DNA of 64,000 nucleotides, taken from positions 7,226,386 through 7,290,385 of the forward strand of contig NC_087063.1 of assembly GCF_963678635.1 (NCBI RefSeq), given 5' to 3'. Shown here piece after piece: positions 25,501-36,700 of the stretch. The position numbers were made by a program, and so were the translations under genes. The DNA is from Symsagittifera roscoffensis. Its lineage: Eukaryota; Xenacoelomorpha; Acoela; Convolutidae. Within the stretch, counting starts at the first letter, position 1, and each line of letters begins with the position of its first letter. Below the pieces are notes generated by a model that saw only the letters and a list, made by a program, of their open reading frames with translations, was not told the DNA's origin and made no database searches.

Positions 25501-26143
25501 TATCAACTACTGGAGGTATACTCAGGGTGTGCATTTTCGTGATTAAAGAAAGGGCTGTGAGAAACAGAAACATTGACAGCTCACATTCTATTGACTGCGA
25601 CACATTATCAACTACTGGAGGTATACTCAGGGTGTGCATTTTCGGGATTAAAGAAAGTGCTGTGAGAAACAGAAACATTGACAGCTCACATTCTATTGAC
25701 TGCGACACATTATCAACTACTGGAGGTATACTCAGGGTGTGCATTTTCGGGATTAAAGAAAGGGCTGTGAGAAGCAGAAACATTGACAGCTCACATTCTA
25801 TTGACTGCGACACATTATCAACTACTGGAGGTATACTCAGGGTGTGAATTTTCGGGATTAAAGAAAGGGCTGTGAGAAACAGAAACATTGACAGCTCACA
25901 TTCTATTGACTGCGACACATTATCAACTACTGGAGATATACTCAGGGTGTGCATTTTCGGGATTAAAGAAAGGGCTGTGAGAAGCAGAAACATTGACAGC
26001 TCACATTCTATTGACTGCGACACATTATCAACTACTGGAGGTATACTCAGGGTGTGCATTTTCGGGATTAAAGAAAGGGCTGTGAGAAACAGAAACATTG
26101 ACAGCTCACATTCTATTGACTGCGACACATTATCAACTACTAA
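13567..26143 (-). repeat. 105-bp satellite array (~120 units, 12.6 kb) within a LINE
   Basis: The unit is 105 bp = 35 codons, so frames stay open for kilobases. The - strand reads a 35-residue repeat with SIPPVVDNVSQSIECELS followed by MFLFLTALSLIPKMHT. The + strand reads GIKERAVRNRNIDSSHSI followed by DCDTLSTTGGILRVCIF. Units differ by a few substitutions. The same one-base deletion recurs at 17881, 19980 and 21239 (2099 and 1259 bp apart = 20 and 12 units minus one base), showing block duplications. Stops and indels interrupt both strands, and neither has a start signal or gene context, so I treat the ORFs as by-products. The - frame aligns with the LINE RT segment that precedes FGFR, directly joined to the RT fragment at the left edge. 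Confidence 0.93.
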
Positions 26144-26680
26144 GGTTATTCAGCTCAGCAGCTTTGAGGCAGCAGTGGTGAACTGCTCAACTAGTTGGCT
26201 CGCAAAATCTAAATTGTCATTTAAATCAATGATTCAAACTTTTAGAAGAGGAACTCAAATGTGTTATGTTTTTACAAGTTATTTCTTCTAAAATTTTAAA
26301 AACTTGTCCCTAGTATCCAATACAATTATTAAATCTTTGTAAATAATAGGTCCTTTTTCATGTTTCGGCAGTTTTTCATTTTTCTGTCTCTCAAAAATGC
26401 TTCTTTTTTCTAGTTGCTTTTATCTTGTTTTCAAAATGATTAGAAGCGATTTTGTTTGTTTATAGCTTTTATTAATTTCTTTGGGTTTTTCTGTTTTGAT
26501 TGAAAGTAATTATCTGTGGAGCAAATTCAATCGAACAGACCTGAGAATTGAAATTTTTCATTAGCAGAATTAAATTTTCATTCGACACTAATTCAGTTAA
26601 TTCTAGTTCATTTTTGAGCTTTTTGTGAAAATCTTGCCTTCTTCGTTCCGAATTATTGAAATTCATGTTTCGGAAGGACT
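26144..26680 (-). pseudogene. LINE linker between endonuclease and RT
   Basis: Just outside the array a - strand frame reads DLNDNLDFASQLVEQF followed by TTAASKLLS, resembling the pre-RT segment of CR1/Jockey-type LINEs, where an N-x-F-N-x-Y/F-F-x-x-I-G motif is usual. Further 5' (26472-26666) the frame MNFNNSERRRQDFHKKLKNE looks like the basic connector after the endonuclease domain. Stops and shifts abound. Confidence 0.55.
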
Positions 26681-27013
26681 TTAGGACAAATTTTTAATGA
26701 ACATATAGTACTTTAAGCAATACAAGGTTATGATCTGAAAAAGATTGATTTTCTGGAATTCAAGTTTCAAAATCGGATAATTTTTTTGCAATAAACGATC
26801 GATGCAGGTACTATAAATTTGAGGAATTCGAGTTGCACTGTTATGAAGTAGTTCAAACCCATTAGCCTCTGTAACGTTGCGATAATTAAAAACAAGATTG
26901 TTTTTCTGCTTAATATCAATTTTGATTGGACCTGAGTTGGGTTTTTTCATGGGGTACATACTAAGGACTTCTCGAAGCTTATGGTTTAGCAACACATACA
27001 AGTGATTTGTCAA
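26681..27013 (-). pseudogene. LINE endonuclease fragment (C-terminal part)
   Basis: The - strand frame contains NNLVFNYRNVTEANGFELL then HNSATRIPQIYSTCIDRL, matching the late APE-type endonuclease of non-LTR elements (the NGF...Q/LL...TRI...STCIDHI pattern). The final SDH block is not seen. It belongs with the linker and RT pieces on the same strand, so the LINE ran from ~27 kb down to 13.2 kb with the satellite inside. Its 5' side is duplicated in inverted form (26925-27525). Confidence 0.7.
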
Positions 27014-27525
27014 ATTCTCCTCAAAACCGTTTCTGCATCATTTCTAATTTTGTTCCGGATAATATTAAGATACTCAAATAACGTTAAAGAAAGACAAGTG
27101 AAAACGACTAATCTACCAGAAGCAACGGACGGCTCTTTGTTCAATATTCGAATATCCGCATAATAGTTGTAGTTGTTTACTTGAAGCCACGATCCGACAA
27201 AGCAGTTTTGATAATTGCTCAGGAGTACTATCGAATTCGCATAAAAAAGTTGCTTTGTCGGATCGTGGCTTCAAGGAAACAACTACAACTATTATGCGGA
27301 TATTCGAATATTGAACAAAAAGAGACGTTGATTCTGGTAGATTAGTCTTTATCTCTTCTCTCTTTTTAACGTTATTCAAAAATCTTAAATATTATCCGGA
27401 AAAGTATTGAAGTGATTCAGAAACCGTTTGGGAGAGAATTTGACAAATCATTCGTATGTGATGCAAAACCATAAGCTTCTAAAAGTCCAAAGTATGTACC
27501 TCATATAACACCCAACTCTTGATCG
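26925..27525. repeat. long inverted repeat (~280-bp arms, ~46-bp loop)
   Basis: TTGAAGCCACGATCCGACAA (27181-27200) is exactly complementary to TTGTCGGATCGTGGCTTCAA (27255-27274). Pairing continues outward with mismatches: the ATATCCGCATAATAGTTGTA block, TTCCGGATAATATT, the TGATTTGTCAAATTCTC block, GAAGCTTATGGTTT, and up to the ACCCAACTC region. The loop is about 27205-27250. The left arm overlaps the LINE endonuclease sequence, so part of the LINE has been copied head to head. Confidence 0.85.
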
Positions 27526-27979
27526 TTATTGTGAAAACCATTCGTAAGCTTCAATAAATATATCACTATTACAAATTTTAAATATTCAACATATTTAATT
27601 AGATTCCAGAGTATACATTTGTTATCTTTTCGAAGAAATACAACATAAATTCTTTAAACGGAAGATTAGGAAGTCGATTTAAAACAATTAGCTATTTTCA
27701 TTTTATAAAACACGCATCTTTCTTGAAAACATTTTTATTGAGCAAAACTACCCAAAATCTAGCTCACAATATTTCAAAAACGATTATCATTAACGTCTCT
27801 ACATTTACATTTCTTTTACATCTCGATGGGACTAAAAAAACAAATAAATGTTTCAAAAACAGATAGTGTCGAGAAAAGATTGGGGCATTATTGCCTAGAA
27901 CAAGTTAGTTCACAAAAATTGACTTCCCAAGATAGATTTGATTGAAAATTTCGTGAAATCGTGACTCCAGTGTGTGCGA
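27526..27979. other. AT-rich gap between inverted repeat and TRIM-like fragment
   Basis: No gene, RNA or further repeat is recognised. Confidence 0.5.
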
Positions 27980-28380
27980 TCAGCTCGATGTTCTGTTGTG
28001 GCTTCTAGGCATTGATTTGTTGCCTTCTATGAGAAACAAGATGTCTTTCTCCTTTTCGTTGCCAACAGTCAGAACCTTCAGTGCTAAATTGAAACCTAAT
28101 TGATTCGACCGCTGGTATGAATGCCAACTTATTCTTGACTGTCCATCGTGAAAAAAATCACGCGGGATAACATAGCGATAAACAGATGAAGCATTAGATT
28201 CTACCGACCACGTCACAATTACCAAAGTTTGATGAAGTTCGAAAGAAGAAAAACAGTCTATTTTCTCTTGAAAAAAATGTCTACACGCAGTCCAGTGATT
28301 GGTTGCATCAGACGAAAACACAATGATCTTCAAAGCACTTCGATCAAAAAAGCATCGAGCTGCACTTTTTAGCGACCGAG
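27980..28380 (-). pseudogene. partial second copy of the TRIM-like gene 3' part
   Basis: The - strand frame CFFDRSALKIIVFSS...FFQEKIDCFSSFELH...LVIVTWSVESNASSVY...KDILFLIEGN parallels the last ~110 residues of the neighbouring gene at 28573-30264 (CCFYDQSSLKINAIAFSS...KENIECISTFVVEA...LIIVTWSIQSRASSVY...DKCLFLIERIE). It lies just downstream on the same strand. No B-box half is present. It could be a truncated tandem duplicate or an alternative 3' exon. The degenerate upstream edge and lack of a clear acceptor favour a fragment. The open frame and conservative substitutions mean it may still be under selection. Confidence 0.6.
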
Positions 28381-28572
28381 GTTTTAAATCATTTTAAAAG
28401 TTTACTTCTGCTGATGATGTTGCTGATTAACTCCCAGTTTATTGCATGTGTTTTCGAACAAAAGTGAACGTTGTATGTATCGAAAATGGGGAAGTAAAGA
28501 AAAGACGAGGATTGATGAAAAAAAGAGACCAAACAACCAGTACAAAGCATCATTTTTAGTTGTGTTGATGCT

Positions 28573-30264
28573 TTATTCAATGCGTTCAATGAGAAACAGA
28601 CATTTATCTTCATCTCTCTTGTCACAATTCAAAGGCCTCAACACAAACTGGAGCTCATAAACATCGAAGGATGCGTATGTTAGCAAATCTAATCGCAGAA
28701 CACGTTGCGGTTGTTTCAAATTCCATTTAGAAAATACGTAAACAGACGATGCTCTAGACTGTATTGACCATGTCACTATAATCAGTTTAGCTTCGACAAC
28801 GAACGTAGAAATACATTCTATGTTTTCCTTGGCAAAATGCTTGAAACGAGGAACAGCCCAGTTTGAAGAGAATGCAATTGCATTGATCTTCAGAGAACTC
28901 TGGTCATAAAAGCAGCACCAATCGCAATCAGAAACCACGTGATTAGTGGGCCTACTTTGGCAGCCTGTAATTACTCTTATGTTTTCATCACTATTGAGCC
29001 AGACAGAGATTGATTTTTGAACAGGCTCCCAGAAAAACCAACCATCCTTCTTAGGTCCTAGCACATCGGTATTAAGTGGATATGGAATTTCATAAATCTC
29101 CCGATGAAGACTTTTCAGATTGCAGCAAAAAGCTCGTTTCGGTCTCATTGGCTGATTGCCGACAACCATACTCTGTCCACTAAAATAATAAACACGCTCA
29201 ACCATGAATGAATCAGGCAATGCTAAACATACAGACACCGCATCAGAAGTGTTCCGTTTTTCAGTGTCATACTTTCTCACTTCAAGCCGTCGATTCCTTT
29301 GAGCAACTTCGAAACAGCTGTCTGTAAAACAACCCACGATTGACTTGAATGGCAAGTCCGAAGAGAGTTCAGGTGTTTCCCGGATTTCCGCCTTCATTTC
29401 GGCAATTTTAACCTTCAAATTGAACTGCGATTTCTTCACTAAAACTGATGGTTCCAGAGACTCATTTTTCACTCCCGGTAAGTTTAGTTGATCATGCATT
29501 TCAGAAAAAAGTTTCTGATCCAAAGACTTGAAGCCTTCTCGAGCTTCAAATTGCTCTTCGTTCATTTGATATAACTTAACTTGAGAATCGGATGTACTTA
29601 GGGCTCCAATTTTCGCCTCAACAATCGGAAAAGAATTCACTAAGATTCCGTTTGACTGGCAAAGCAAACCTCGCAAATCACTTTGAGCTTGACCAACACT
29701 TGCAACGTGCCGCGCTATCCAGCTCTGAACATCTTCGAATTCTCTAAATTTGGCTCGAATTTCTACAGTCAAGTTCTCTTTGACTTTGTCCAGCGTATCT
29801 TCAACTTCTTTGACCAACTTTTCAACTTTCATTTTGTGTATATCAACTATCTTCGAAATAGATTCATTCTTTCCGAGAGCTACTTTCTCATTTTTCTCCC
29901 AATCAGTCAACAAATCAAAAACTTTTGCTCGCACCTCAGAAGCCTTTTCATTCAACGATTGGAAGTCGTGTTTACGATGTTTCCCAAGACATTTCGCACA
30001 AAAAAGTTCGGCACATGTGATGCAATAGTCTAAGCAAAGTTGCCTATGCTCCGAGCACGCAGTGGGTTCTTGGCCTTTATGATCCAAAATTCGATGACCC
30101 TTTTTAATGTGCGAAGCAACGCAAAGGTCGCACAAAAACTCGACTGGTTTTTTGGAGTCCTCAAAAATATTGCATTGTGTACATTTGTAAAGCAGTTCTG
30201 GTGCGCTGGACTCTTCGCAGGTACTACATAACTGAGTCGATTCACTATTTATAGCATTCTCCAT
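28573..30264 (-). CDS. B-box / coiled-coil (TRIM-like) protein, 563 aa
   Basis: The N-terminus has a cysteine-rich B-box-1-like segment (C13, C16, C28, C31, C45, C48, H52, H57) and a perfect B-box-2: C70, H73, C81, C84, C89, C92, H96, H99. A Lys/Glu-rich coiled coil follows at ~105-195. There is no RING finger, so ligase activity is not predicted. Residues ~290-563 are not recognised; the W- and hydrophobic-strand-rich pattern suggests a beta-rich (propeller-like) domain. The ATG at 30264 gives the complete B-box and lies 22 nt downstream of a strong acceptor (CTCTTTTTTTTCAG on the - strand, exon side from 30286). The stop TAA overlaps an AATAAA (28571-28576). The coding region has no introns. 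TRIM-family proteins commonly act in immunity or cytoskeletal regulation; the specific role here is unknown. Confidence 0.85.
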   Translation of the reverse strand: MENAINSESTQLCSTCEESSAPELLYKCTQCNIFEDSKKPVEFLCDLCVASHIKKGHRILDHKGQEPTACSEHRQLCLDYCITCAELFCAKCLGKHRKHDFQSLNEKASEVRAKVFDLLTDWEKNEKVALGKNESISKIVDIHKMKVEKLVKEVEDTLDKVKENLTVEIRAKFREFEDVQSWIARHVASVGQAQSDLRGLLCQSNGILVNSFPIVEAKIGALSTSDSQVKLYQMNEEQFEAREGFKSLDQKLFSEMHDQLNLPGVKNESLEPSVLVKKSQFNLKVKIAEMKAEIRETPELSSDLPFKSIVGCFTDSCFEVAQRNRRLEVRKYDTEKRNTSDAVSVCLALPDSFMVERVYYFSGQSMVVGNQPMRPKRAFCCNLKSLHREIYEIPYPLNTDVLGPKKDGWFFWEPVQKSISVWLNSDENIRVITGCQSRPTNHVVSDCDWCCFYDQSSLKINAIAFSSNWAVPRFKHFAKENIECISTFVVEAKLIIVTWSIQSRASSVYVFSKWNLKQPQRVLRLDLLTYASFDVYELQFVLRPLNCDKRDEDKCLFLIERIE

Positions 30265-31478
30265 TGAAAATAAAGTTCACTTCAACCTGAAAAAAAAGAG
30301 TTACATGGGCAAAATAGAATTGCCGTAAAATATTTGAAACAAGACAAAAGTAGCCGCGTACTGTGCAAATTGCAGAAAAGATTCCAATTAAACATTTTAT
30401 GAAAAATAACTTTAAAATAGGTTCATATCATTGAACAAATGTGAAAAAAATTATATTTTAGTGTCTGCACACTCAACTACAAACGCGCATAATGTAAAAA
30501 AAAACTGGCGAGAAAAATCTGAAATATGTGATTTTTCCCCGGCTAATCAGACCAGACCAGCTTTTCCCGGCACTTTTTTTGATGCAACTTGAATTGCGTG
30601 TGAAAACTATTCAATATAAGGTATTATTTGACCCTTTCCAAAGTTTTTTCGAGGTATCAGAATTCGAGTGGGAAAAACACACCTAAAACCGGTATTCGAA
30701 ACAAAAAGATGGATAGCAAACTTTGAACAGAGCAGCTTTTTATCCAGTGTTCTTGAGCAAAACAATTGCAGGAAATTTTTGAAGTCTACTTCGCTGCTCA
30801 AACGCTTGGAAATTATCTGTAGTTAATAATCTAAGAGTAGTCAAGAGCAATTAGTCCATTCATCTATAAATACTGCATATAAATTCATACACAGAAGCGA
30901 AGCGCAGCTTCGCACCACTTGGAACACAACATAAAATTAGCAATGCAAACTAGTAGACAGGAAGAGACAGCCACTAAGCCGAAAAAATAAGAAAAAAACG
31001 CTTCAAACAACTACAATTTAATAAAATTCAAAATGTTGTCTGGAATCATGTTCTGTAAGCGAAAAATACGTCCAGAAGCAGAATCGACGGCAATTAATGA
31101 TAGCTCAAACAATAATTAAAAAGCGGCATCTGAGCCGACGATGAAACTTTCAGTATTCTTTAACTGCCGCCGATTCTTTAACAAACTGACCAAGCTGATT
31201 CAGCAAATCCGAAACCATGTAGGCCGAATCGAACTTTCAAGTGAAACAACGGGGAAAGATGCAAAGCCAGGGCTAGTAAAATTTAAATTACAGAAGAAAA
31301 TCGACAATACTTGCAATTTCAGGGGAAAAGGCTTGAAGAACAAGAAAATTCCGCGACGTGTCAACCAAGTCGACAAAACATAAGCAGACAAGCGATAAAA
31401 ATTTTCTCGGAAAAAATTCAGATTTGTATGAACCTGAATTTTTTTCCGGGAAAATTCAGATGAAAAAAAAATAAATTC

Positions 31479-31545
31479 CTGCAAGGACTCGGTACCCATA
31501 CCAAAGGATGACAAAGCCACTGCATTACCTCCAGACCAAGTGAGA
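31479..31545 (-). repeat. tRNA-derived SINE-like head
   Basis: On the - strand: CACTTGGTCTGGAGGTAATG (A-box-like, T-G-G-x-C-x-x-G-A/G-G-G) and, ~45 bp further, GGTACCGAGTCCTTGCAG (B-box-like). The same layout and a near-identical GAGTCCTTGCAG end occur at 35969-36036. Confidence 0.5.
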
Positions 31546-32559
31546 AGGACACTCCAAGATATTAAGGTTGCACAAAGCAAGCTCAATTTATTTCAAATTT
31601 ATACGAAAAGTTTTTCCGGAAAAAATAGACTAGTTCTTGATTACAAGACACTTGCTCTCGCAAGTGTAATAATTAATCCTAAGACAATCATCTCCATTCT
31701 CGGTAATATTTCAAAAATATTAGCGAATTCTTAATCATTTTTCAACAGGATATCTCAAATCACTTCATCTTTTGGACAAAACTTTGAACTTCAAAATTTC
31801 CATTACTCAAATCAAAATATCTGTTGTCGTTTGCGGGTTGAACATTTTGTGGATTGTCAAGAAAATTTTCTGACTCACAACTTCTAGTTTTCTATTATCA
31901 TACTTCTTATCAGCAAAACTTTGATATTCACCATCACAATAACTGTTCCATTTGCAATCAGTAATGGTCTTCTCATTGGTTTTACTTCAAATTCAACTGT
32001 TTTGCCCGGATTTTTAGTTTCACAGTTTTCACTCGTAACTTCATCAAATCAAGTCCACGTAATTGACAGAAGAGTAAATGCATTTCAGAACCTAATTCAA
32101 GGACATATAGGATAGTTAATAAAAAACTGTTTCCAGTATAGGTCCACATTTATCAAATTATGTTTTTTTTTGTAAATAACCCCCTTCAAAGAACCCGGTC
32201 TGAGAGATCGTCATTAGACAAATTATGCCTGTATTCAGACGTCTCTGAGTGCAAAAATAAATTAAAAGCTGGTTTGGTTTTTACATGGCCATAACTCTGG
32301 ATTTAAAACTTTATTCATCTGACAGGTTATAACAGTTTTTGTTTTTAAAAAAAAACCCCATAATGGTAAAACCCAATTATAAAGGTAAAACCCAGCTTTT
32401 AAATACACTTAGGTTTGCTTTAAGAATACCGTTTCGTAATTTCGGTTTTTTGCAGGCCAAAGATAATTGCAGATAAGCATCTTCTAATTTCCTCAGCAGT
32501 TAGTTGCAATTAAATTCTATTCGTGACAACATTTCACCTTTTTCGTGTTCGATTTTCAA

Positions 32560-32760
32560 AACAACTCAATTCGCTATTAAGTCTGAAATTAAAACCCATT
32601 TTCGAAATTACGAGACGATCACGTTTTTAGTGACCTTTTCACTTTTGCTTTCACACAGGAAATGAACTGAACTTCAAAAGAAAATTAAAGTCAAACCTCG
32701 CAAAACCAAATGAGCCTGGCAAAATAAAAAAACAAAAAAACCAAATGAGCCTAATTTAAA
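32560..32760. repeat. dispersed repeat family R1, partial copy
   Basis: Shares with 36360-36760 and 40040-40440 the string ATTTTCGAAATTA...GATCACGTTTTTxGTGACC, then CACTTTTGCT, AAATGAACTGA and AAGTCAAACC. The order is conserved and no coding frame is present. Confidence 0.6.
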
Positions 32761-32878
32761 AAAATCCACGAAATTATCATCAATTCTGAAGCTAGAAGTC
32801 GCAAAACATTTTTTCGTGCCACTTCTACTTCCGTAACTAGAGAGCTCAATTTGCCTACCAAATGAATTTGTATTGAGC

Positions 32879-32928
32879 TTGGACAAAAATCATATTGGAC
32901 AAAAATCATATTGGACAAAAATCATAAT
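32879..32928. repeat. short tandem repeat (TTGGACAAAAATCATA x3)
   Basis: Three consecutive near-perfect copies of a 16-bp unit. Probably simple slippage. Confidence 0.85.
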
Positions 32929-33750
32929 TCGAAAAGCAAAAAATCAAAATGGGCTAGAAAAAAAATCAACACAGTCTTAATAAGTGTCTTCACTGCGTTC
33001 CTTGTTACCTAAAAAAACAATTATTCTCGGTGTAAAGTTTTGACAAAATTTCTAATTTTCGTTTCTCGTAAGAATTCATTTGAAATATTCGAGCTTTTAA
33101 TTTAAATACGATCGAAATTTGTCAGTATAGAAAAATTATCCTAAATCGAGAATTTCGCAGCTCTACCATGATAACTCGGAAGACCTAAGTGAGCCCGTGT
33201 TTGTGATATCTGATTCAATGAAAGCCGTCAGCGATACAAAAATATCCAAATCTGAATTTCTTTCGACAGCGGTAAACGATAATGAAGCTTCATTAATATC
33301 ATTCCAGCTTAAGAAATGAAAAGTGTACAAAAAAGTTGGCCAGTTTTTTTTTTGCATTATTTTTTTCGCATTTATTTTTTTATTTCGCGTAACCAGAAAC
33401 AAAATTACCAGACAGTATCCACCAATTAGTTAAGACTTACCTTTGATCATTACTGACTACGAGTCAATTGCTTCTAATGTAAATGGATTTCATTGATAAA
33501 TTGTGATTTCCAGGATGCAAACCAATTTTTACTTTGTTTACACCATACAGTATTTATTGGTAGCAACAACATGAAAGTCATGAACTATACGTATGGGTGC
33601 TGAAACTTGAGATTCAAATTTTCACAATTGCATAACATATCTTAGCTATACTTTTGAAAAAAAGTCAGTCTTCGGATATATTTTAATTACTAACGTAGAG
33701 TTCGACAAAACAATCAACAGAACTTTTGAAATCAGAAAACTTATCAACAA

Positions 33751-36700
33751 TCAATTCGGTGACTGGTTCCAATTTCCTCTAGGCCTGTACGGGTATCTAG
33801 GCCTGTACGAGTACCCTCCTCGGCCTCGAGGAGAACCCTGGAAATCAGGTCTAGAGTATGGACCCCCTCTCGGAGAGTATCCTTGATGTCTAGGCTGATA
33901 TTGACCTCTAAAACTTCCTGGGGACTGACGATGGTCTACGTCATGGCCTATTGTGCTTATGGGCTGAGCGTTCTGATTCTGCTGATGCTCCTGTTGCGGC
34001 GACATCTCAGAAACCGGAGCGGTCGGCACCATCGGCAGGATTTCGATTTTCGGCATCGGTAAGTTTACGTAAGATTCTCTACTTGGTAAAACTAATGGTT
34101 TCCCGGCTGAAAATTTTTCGACATCAATTTCATCATGGCGCATTTTAACATGAGCAACTAAGTCTCGTTCGCTGAGATAGGATCGCTCACATGGGGCGTT
34201 GTCCGGTGTCTGGAAAGGACAGATAAACACAGTGCTGTTTTGTTCAATTTTGTTAAATTTCTGGTTGCAGATCGGACACTCTTGACTGGTGATGGAGGCT
34301 GCACAGGTGACACACATGATATGTTTGCAGGGGATCTAAATTATGCCGAAAAAGTTTAATATCATTACAAAATAGAAAACAGTCTTTAACAAGGCACATC
34401 TAATTAAAAATTAATAATTTCGAATCAGGCCGCTACTTTGGTTCTCATAGCTGATTTGGTTGCTAAGACATGTTCATAACTGAGTTAATTGCATGCTCTT
34501 ACATTTTTTTTACTTTAAATAACGCTAGCCTATAAAAAAACTGTGAGAGAAAAACGAGAAAAACTGTAAGCAAAAACGATTCAATATAAATTAAGAAGTA
34601 ACTATTTTTCAGTTCGGCAGTCAGAAAAAAAATTCGAAACAAAAAAATTCTTTCTGAATGCTGCTAACTCCAAACAATTTTGTGATCCTTGAGCGCAATT
34701 GGACCATTTTAATTTTTTTGAAAAAAGCTAACAGACATTTGGACAAAGAGGCGACGCAGAGCTTCGCACCACTTTTGATACAACAAAAACAAAGCATGAC
34801 TAACTACCAGCTAGAAATTGAGACGAAAGCCGCTCAGTCGAAAAAAGATTCGACAGAGAGGCAAAGCCGCGCTTCGCAAAAACTAGCGAAAAACACGACA
34901 AAAAAGCAGCTTTATAAAATGAAATGAAAGAAGATAGAAATAAGCCTCAAATTATTAAGACTTTGCTTCGTATGAGCTTCGAATCTGCAAGCTCGAGAAT
35001 TGGAGTCTCACGCCCAGCCCTCTCGGCCACGAACACTTAACCGACAAACACTAGTCACAAATAGAGCAGCTACATATGCTAACAAATTTCCCATGCTAGG
35101 TAGCAAAAGTGGCACCAAAAACAATTAGACACAATTTTTCAAGAAATAGTTTGGAATATAACAAAATGAAAGTCATCCACACTAATTTTGCATGTAATAA
35201 ATTGGAAAGCATAAAGCCACAGTGTTTAAGTTTTGCACTTCAAAAATTGCGATATATCTTGAGTTAGAAAACTTCTGACATCGGTTTTTGATATTGTTGA
35301 GTTGTTTGAAACAAATAACTAATTTAGGTTCATTTGATGAATTACAAAGGCATCAACCAGTTAACTTATAACTATTCGAATGTCAAAGCACATGCTATCA
35401 AAAAGCTGTAAAAGGTGCCCCACAAGTGGCATCAACATTTGCGACTTAGGTTAGAAAAAAAGGTCGTAGTATAACACTAACGCTCACTAAGTTCGCTAGT
35501 GTAAAAAAAGTCGAGAAAAGCTAAATCTACCATAATTTTCATATCTTTGTCACAATTTGTCTACGATAAGTTTCGTTTTCTAAAAAATAAAAAACATACC
35601 AAATCAGACAAATCAACATTAAACTTTACAGGAAAATATTAGGGAAGCGGAAACACAGCCGACAATTTTTTGAGCAGACACCCGTAAAGCCGAAAAAAAA
35701 TTATTTCATGAAAAACTTTTTCTACAAAAAAAAAATTAAATTCCCCTTCAAATACTCGAATGCATAAAAAATACGTGTCCCTCATCAAACGACGAAATAT
35801 GGAACAATTACGTCGATTAGGTATAAACCGAACACTTTCAAGTCGATTGAACAACAATAAGAAAAAAAACGAAAAAACGGAAATTATGCAGTTCAATTTA
35901 AAGAGAAAGTTCAATTTTTGCCAAAAAAAAATTTCGTTTTCATAAATATTCAAAAAATAATGAGTTTCTGCAAGGACTCGAGTGTCCCAGACCTTAGGGT
36001 AAAAAGGCAATCGCGTTACCCCTAGGCCAAGTGGGATTTGTCTTGAAGTTCAATGAACTTAAAATGTATCACCTTTGATGCTCTTTGAATTTTAAAAAAT
36101 CTTTGATGTTTGACACATTTTTTTGCTAAAACTCACCCAAATAAAGAAAAAAAGATCAAAAGGTATTTTTGTATTCCGCTGAAAATCATAAAGTTTAAGT
36201 ACTTTGAAAATTAAAATTTCATTCACGTTTTTTAGCCATTTTTACTTTTGTTATTAGAGAGTGTTAACTTCCTTCCACTTCTATTTCAAAGAAATCTTGT
36301 GTTTTATATGCAGATTTGAGAAAATTATTTATGATTCTGTTGGAGAAATTGTTTAAATGGAAAAGCTTAGCCACTGTATAGTTAGAAAAATGTCAATGAA
36401 CGCAAGTAAACAGAAAAAAACTACAGACTTACCTTATGAAAAAACTTTTGAATTTCATAGAAAAAAAGATGGCCTTAAATCTGTTTGAATTACTCGAGCA
36501 ACTTATGATTGACACTTCTTTGATTAAATTAACCCAATTGAGAAAACTAGATCAATAGGTAAAATAGGTGAAATTCGATAATTAAGTTCCAATTTCGAAA
36601 TTAGAAGTCGATCAAGTTTTTCGTGACCTTTACACTTTCGCTGTAAATAGTGGAGTTGGCCTTCCGTTTAACAAAAGAAATGAACTGAGCTGAAAAAAAT

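Larger units (their letters stand above)
30265..33750. other. intergenic region with SINE debris
   Basis: No gene recognised between the TRIM-like gene and Hakai. It contains a tRNA-derived head (31479-31545), a dispersed repeat copy (32560-32760), a GAAGCGNAGC-type repeat piece near 30885-31000, and a 16-bp x3 repeat at 32879-32928. Confidence 0.5.

Noticed and set aside
13563-25847. Giant ORFs of 500-1015 codons on both strands in the 105-bp array, as genes for repetitive proteins
   Set aside because: They follow mechanically from a 105-bp unit without stops. Both strands are open alike, boundaries fall at random indels, and there are no start, splice or poly(A) contexts. Homology of one frame to LINE RT explains its origin.
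13567-26143. CRISPR-like array
   Set aside because: The units are directly adjacent and wholly repetitive with no unique spacers, and the sequence is eukaryotic.
30885-31000. Protein-coding potential of the GAAGCGAAGC-rich segments (also 34740-34905)
   Set aside because: Similar short blocks recur at several places as part of dispersed repeats, with stops in all frames.
34975-35032. Functional tRNA-Ser/Leu gene
   Set aside because: A-box and anticodon stem look good, but acceptor stem, variable arm and B-box do not complete a cloverleaf, and related heads are dispersed like SINEs.
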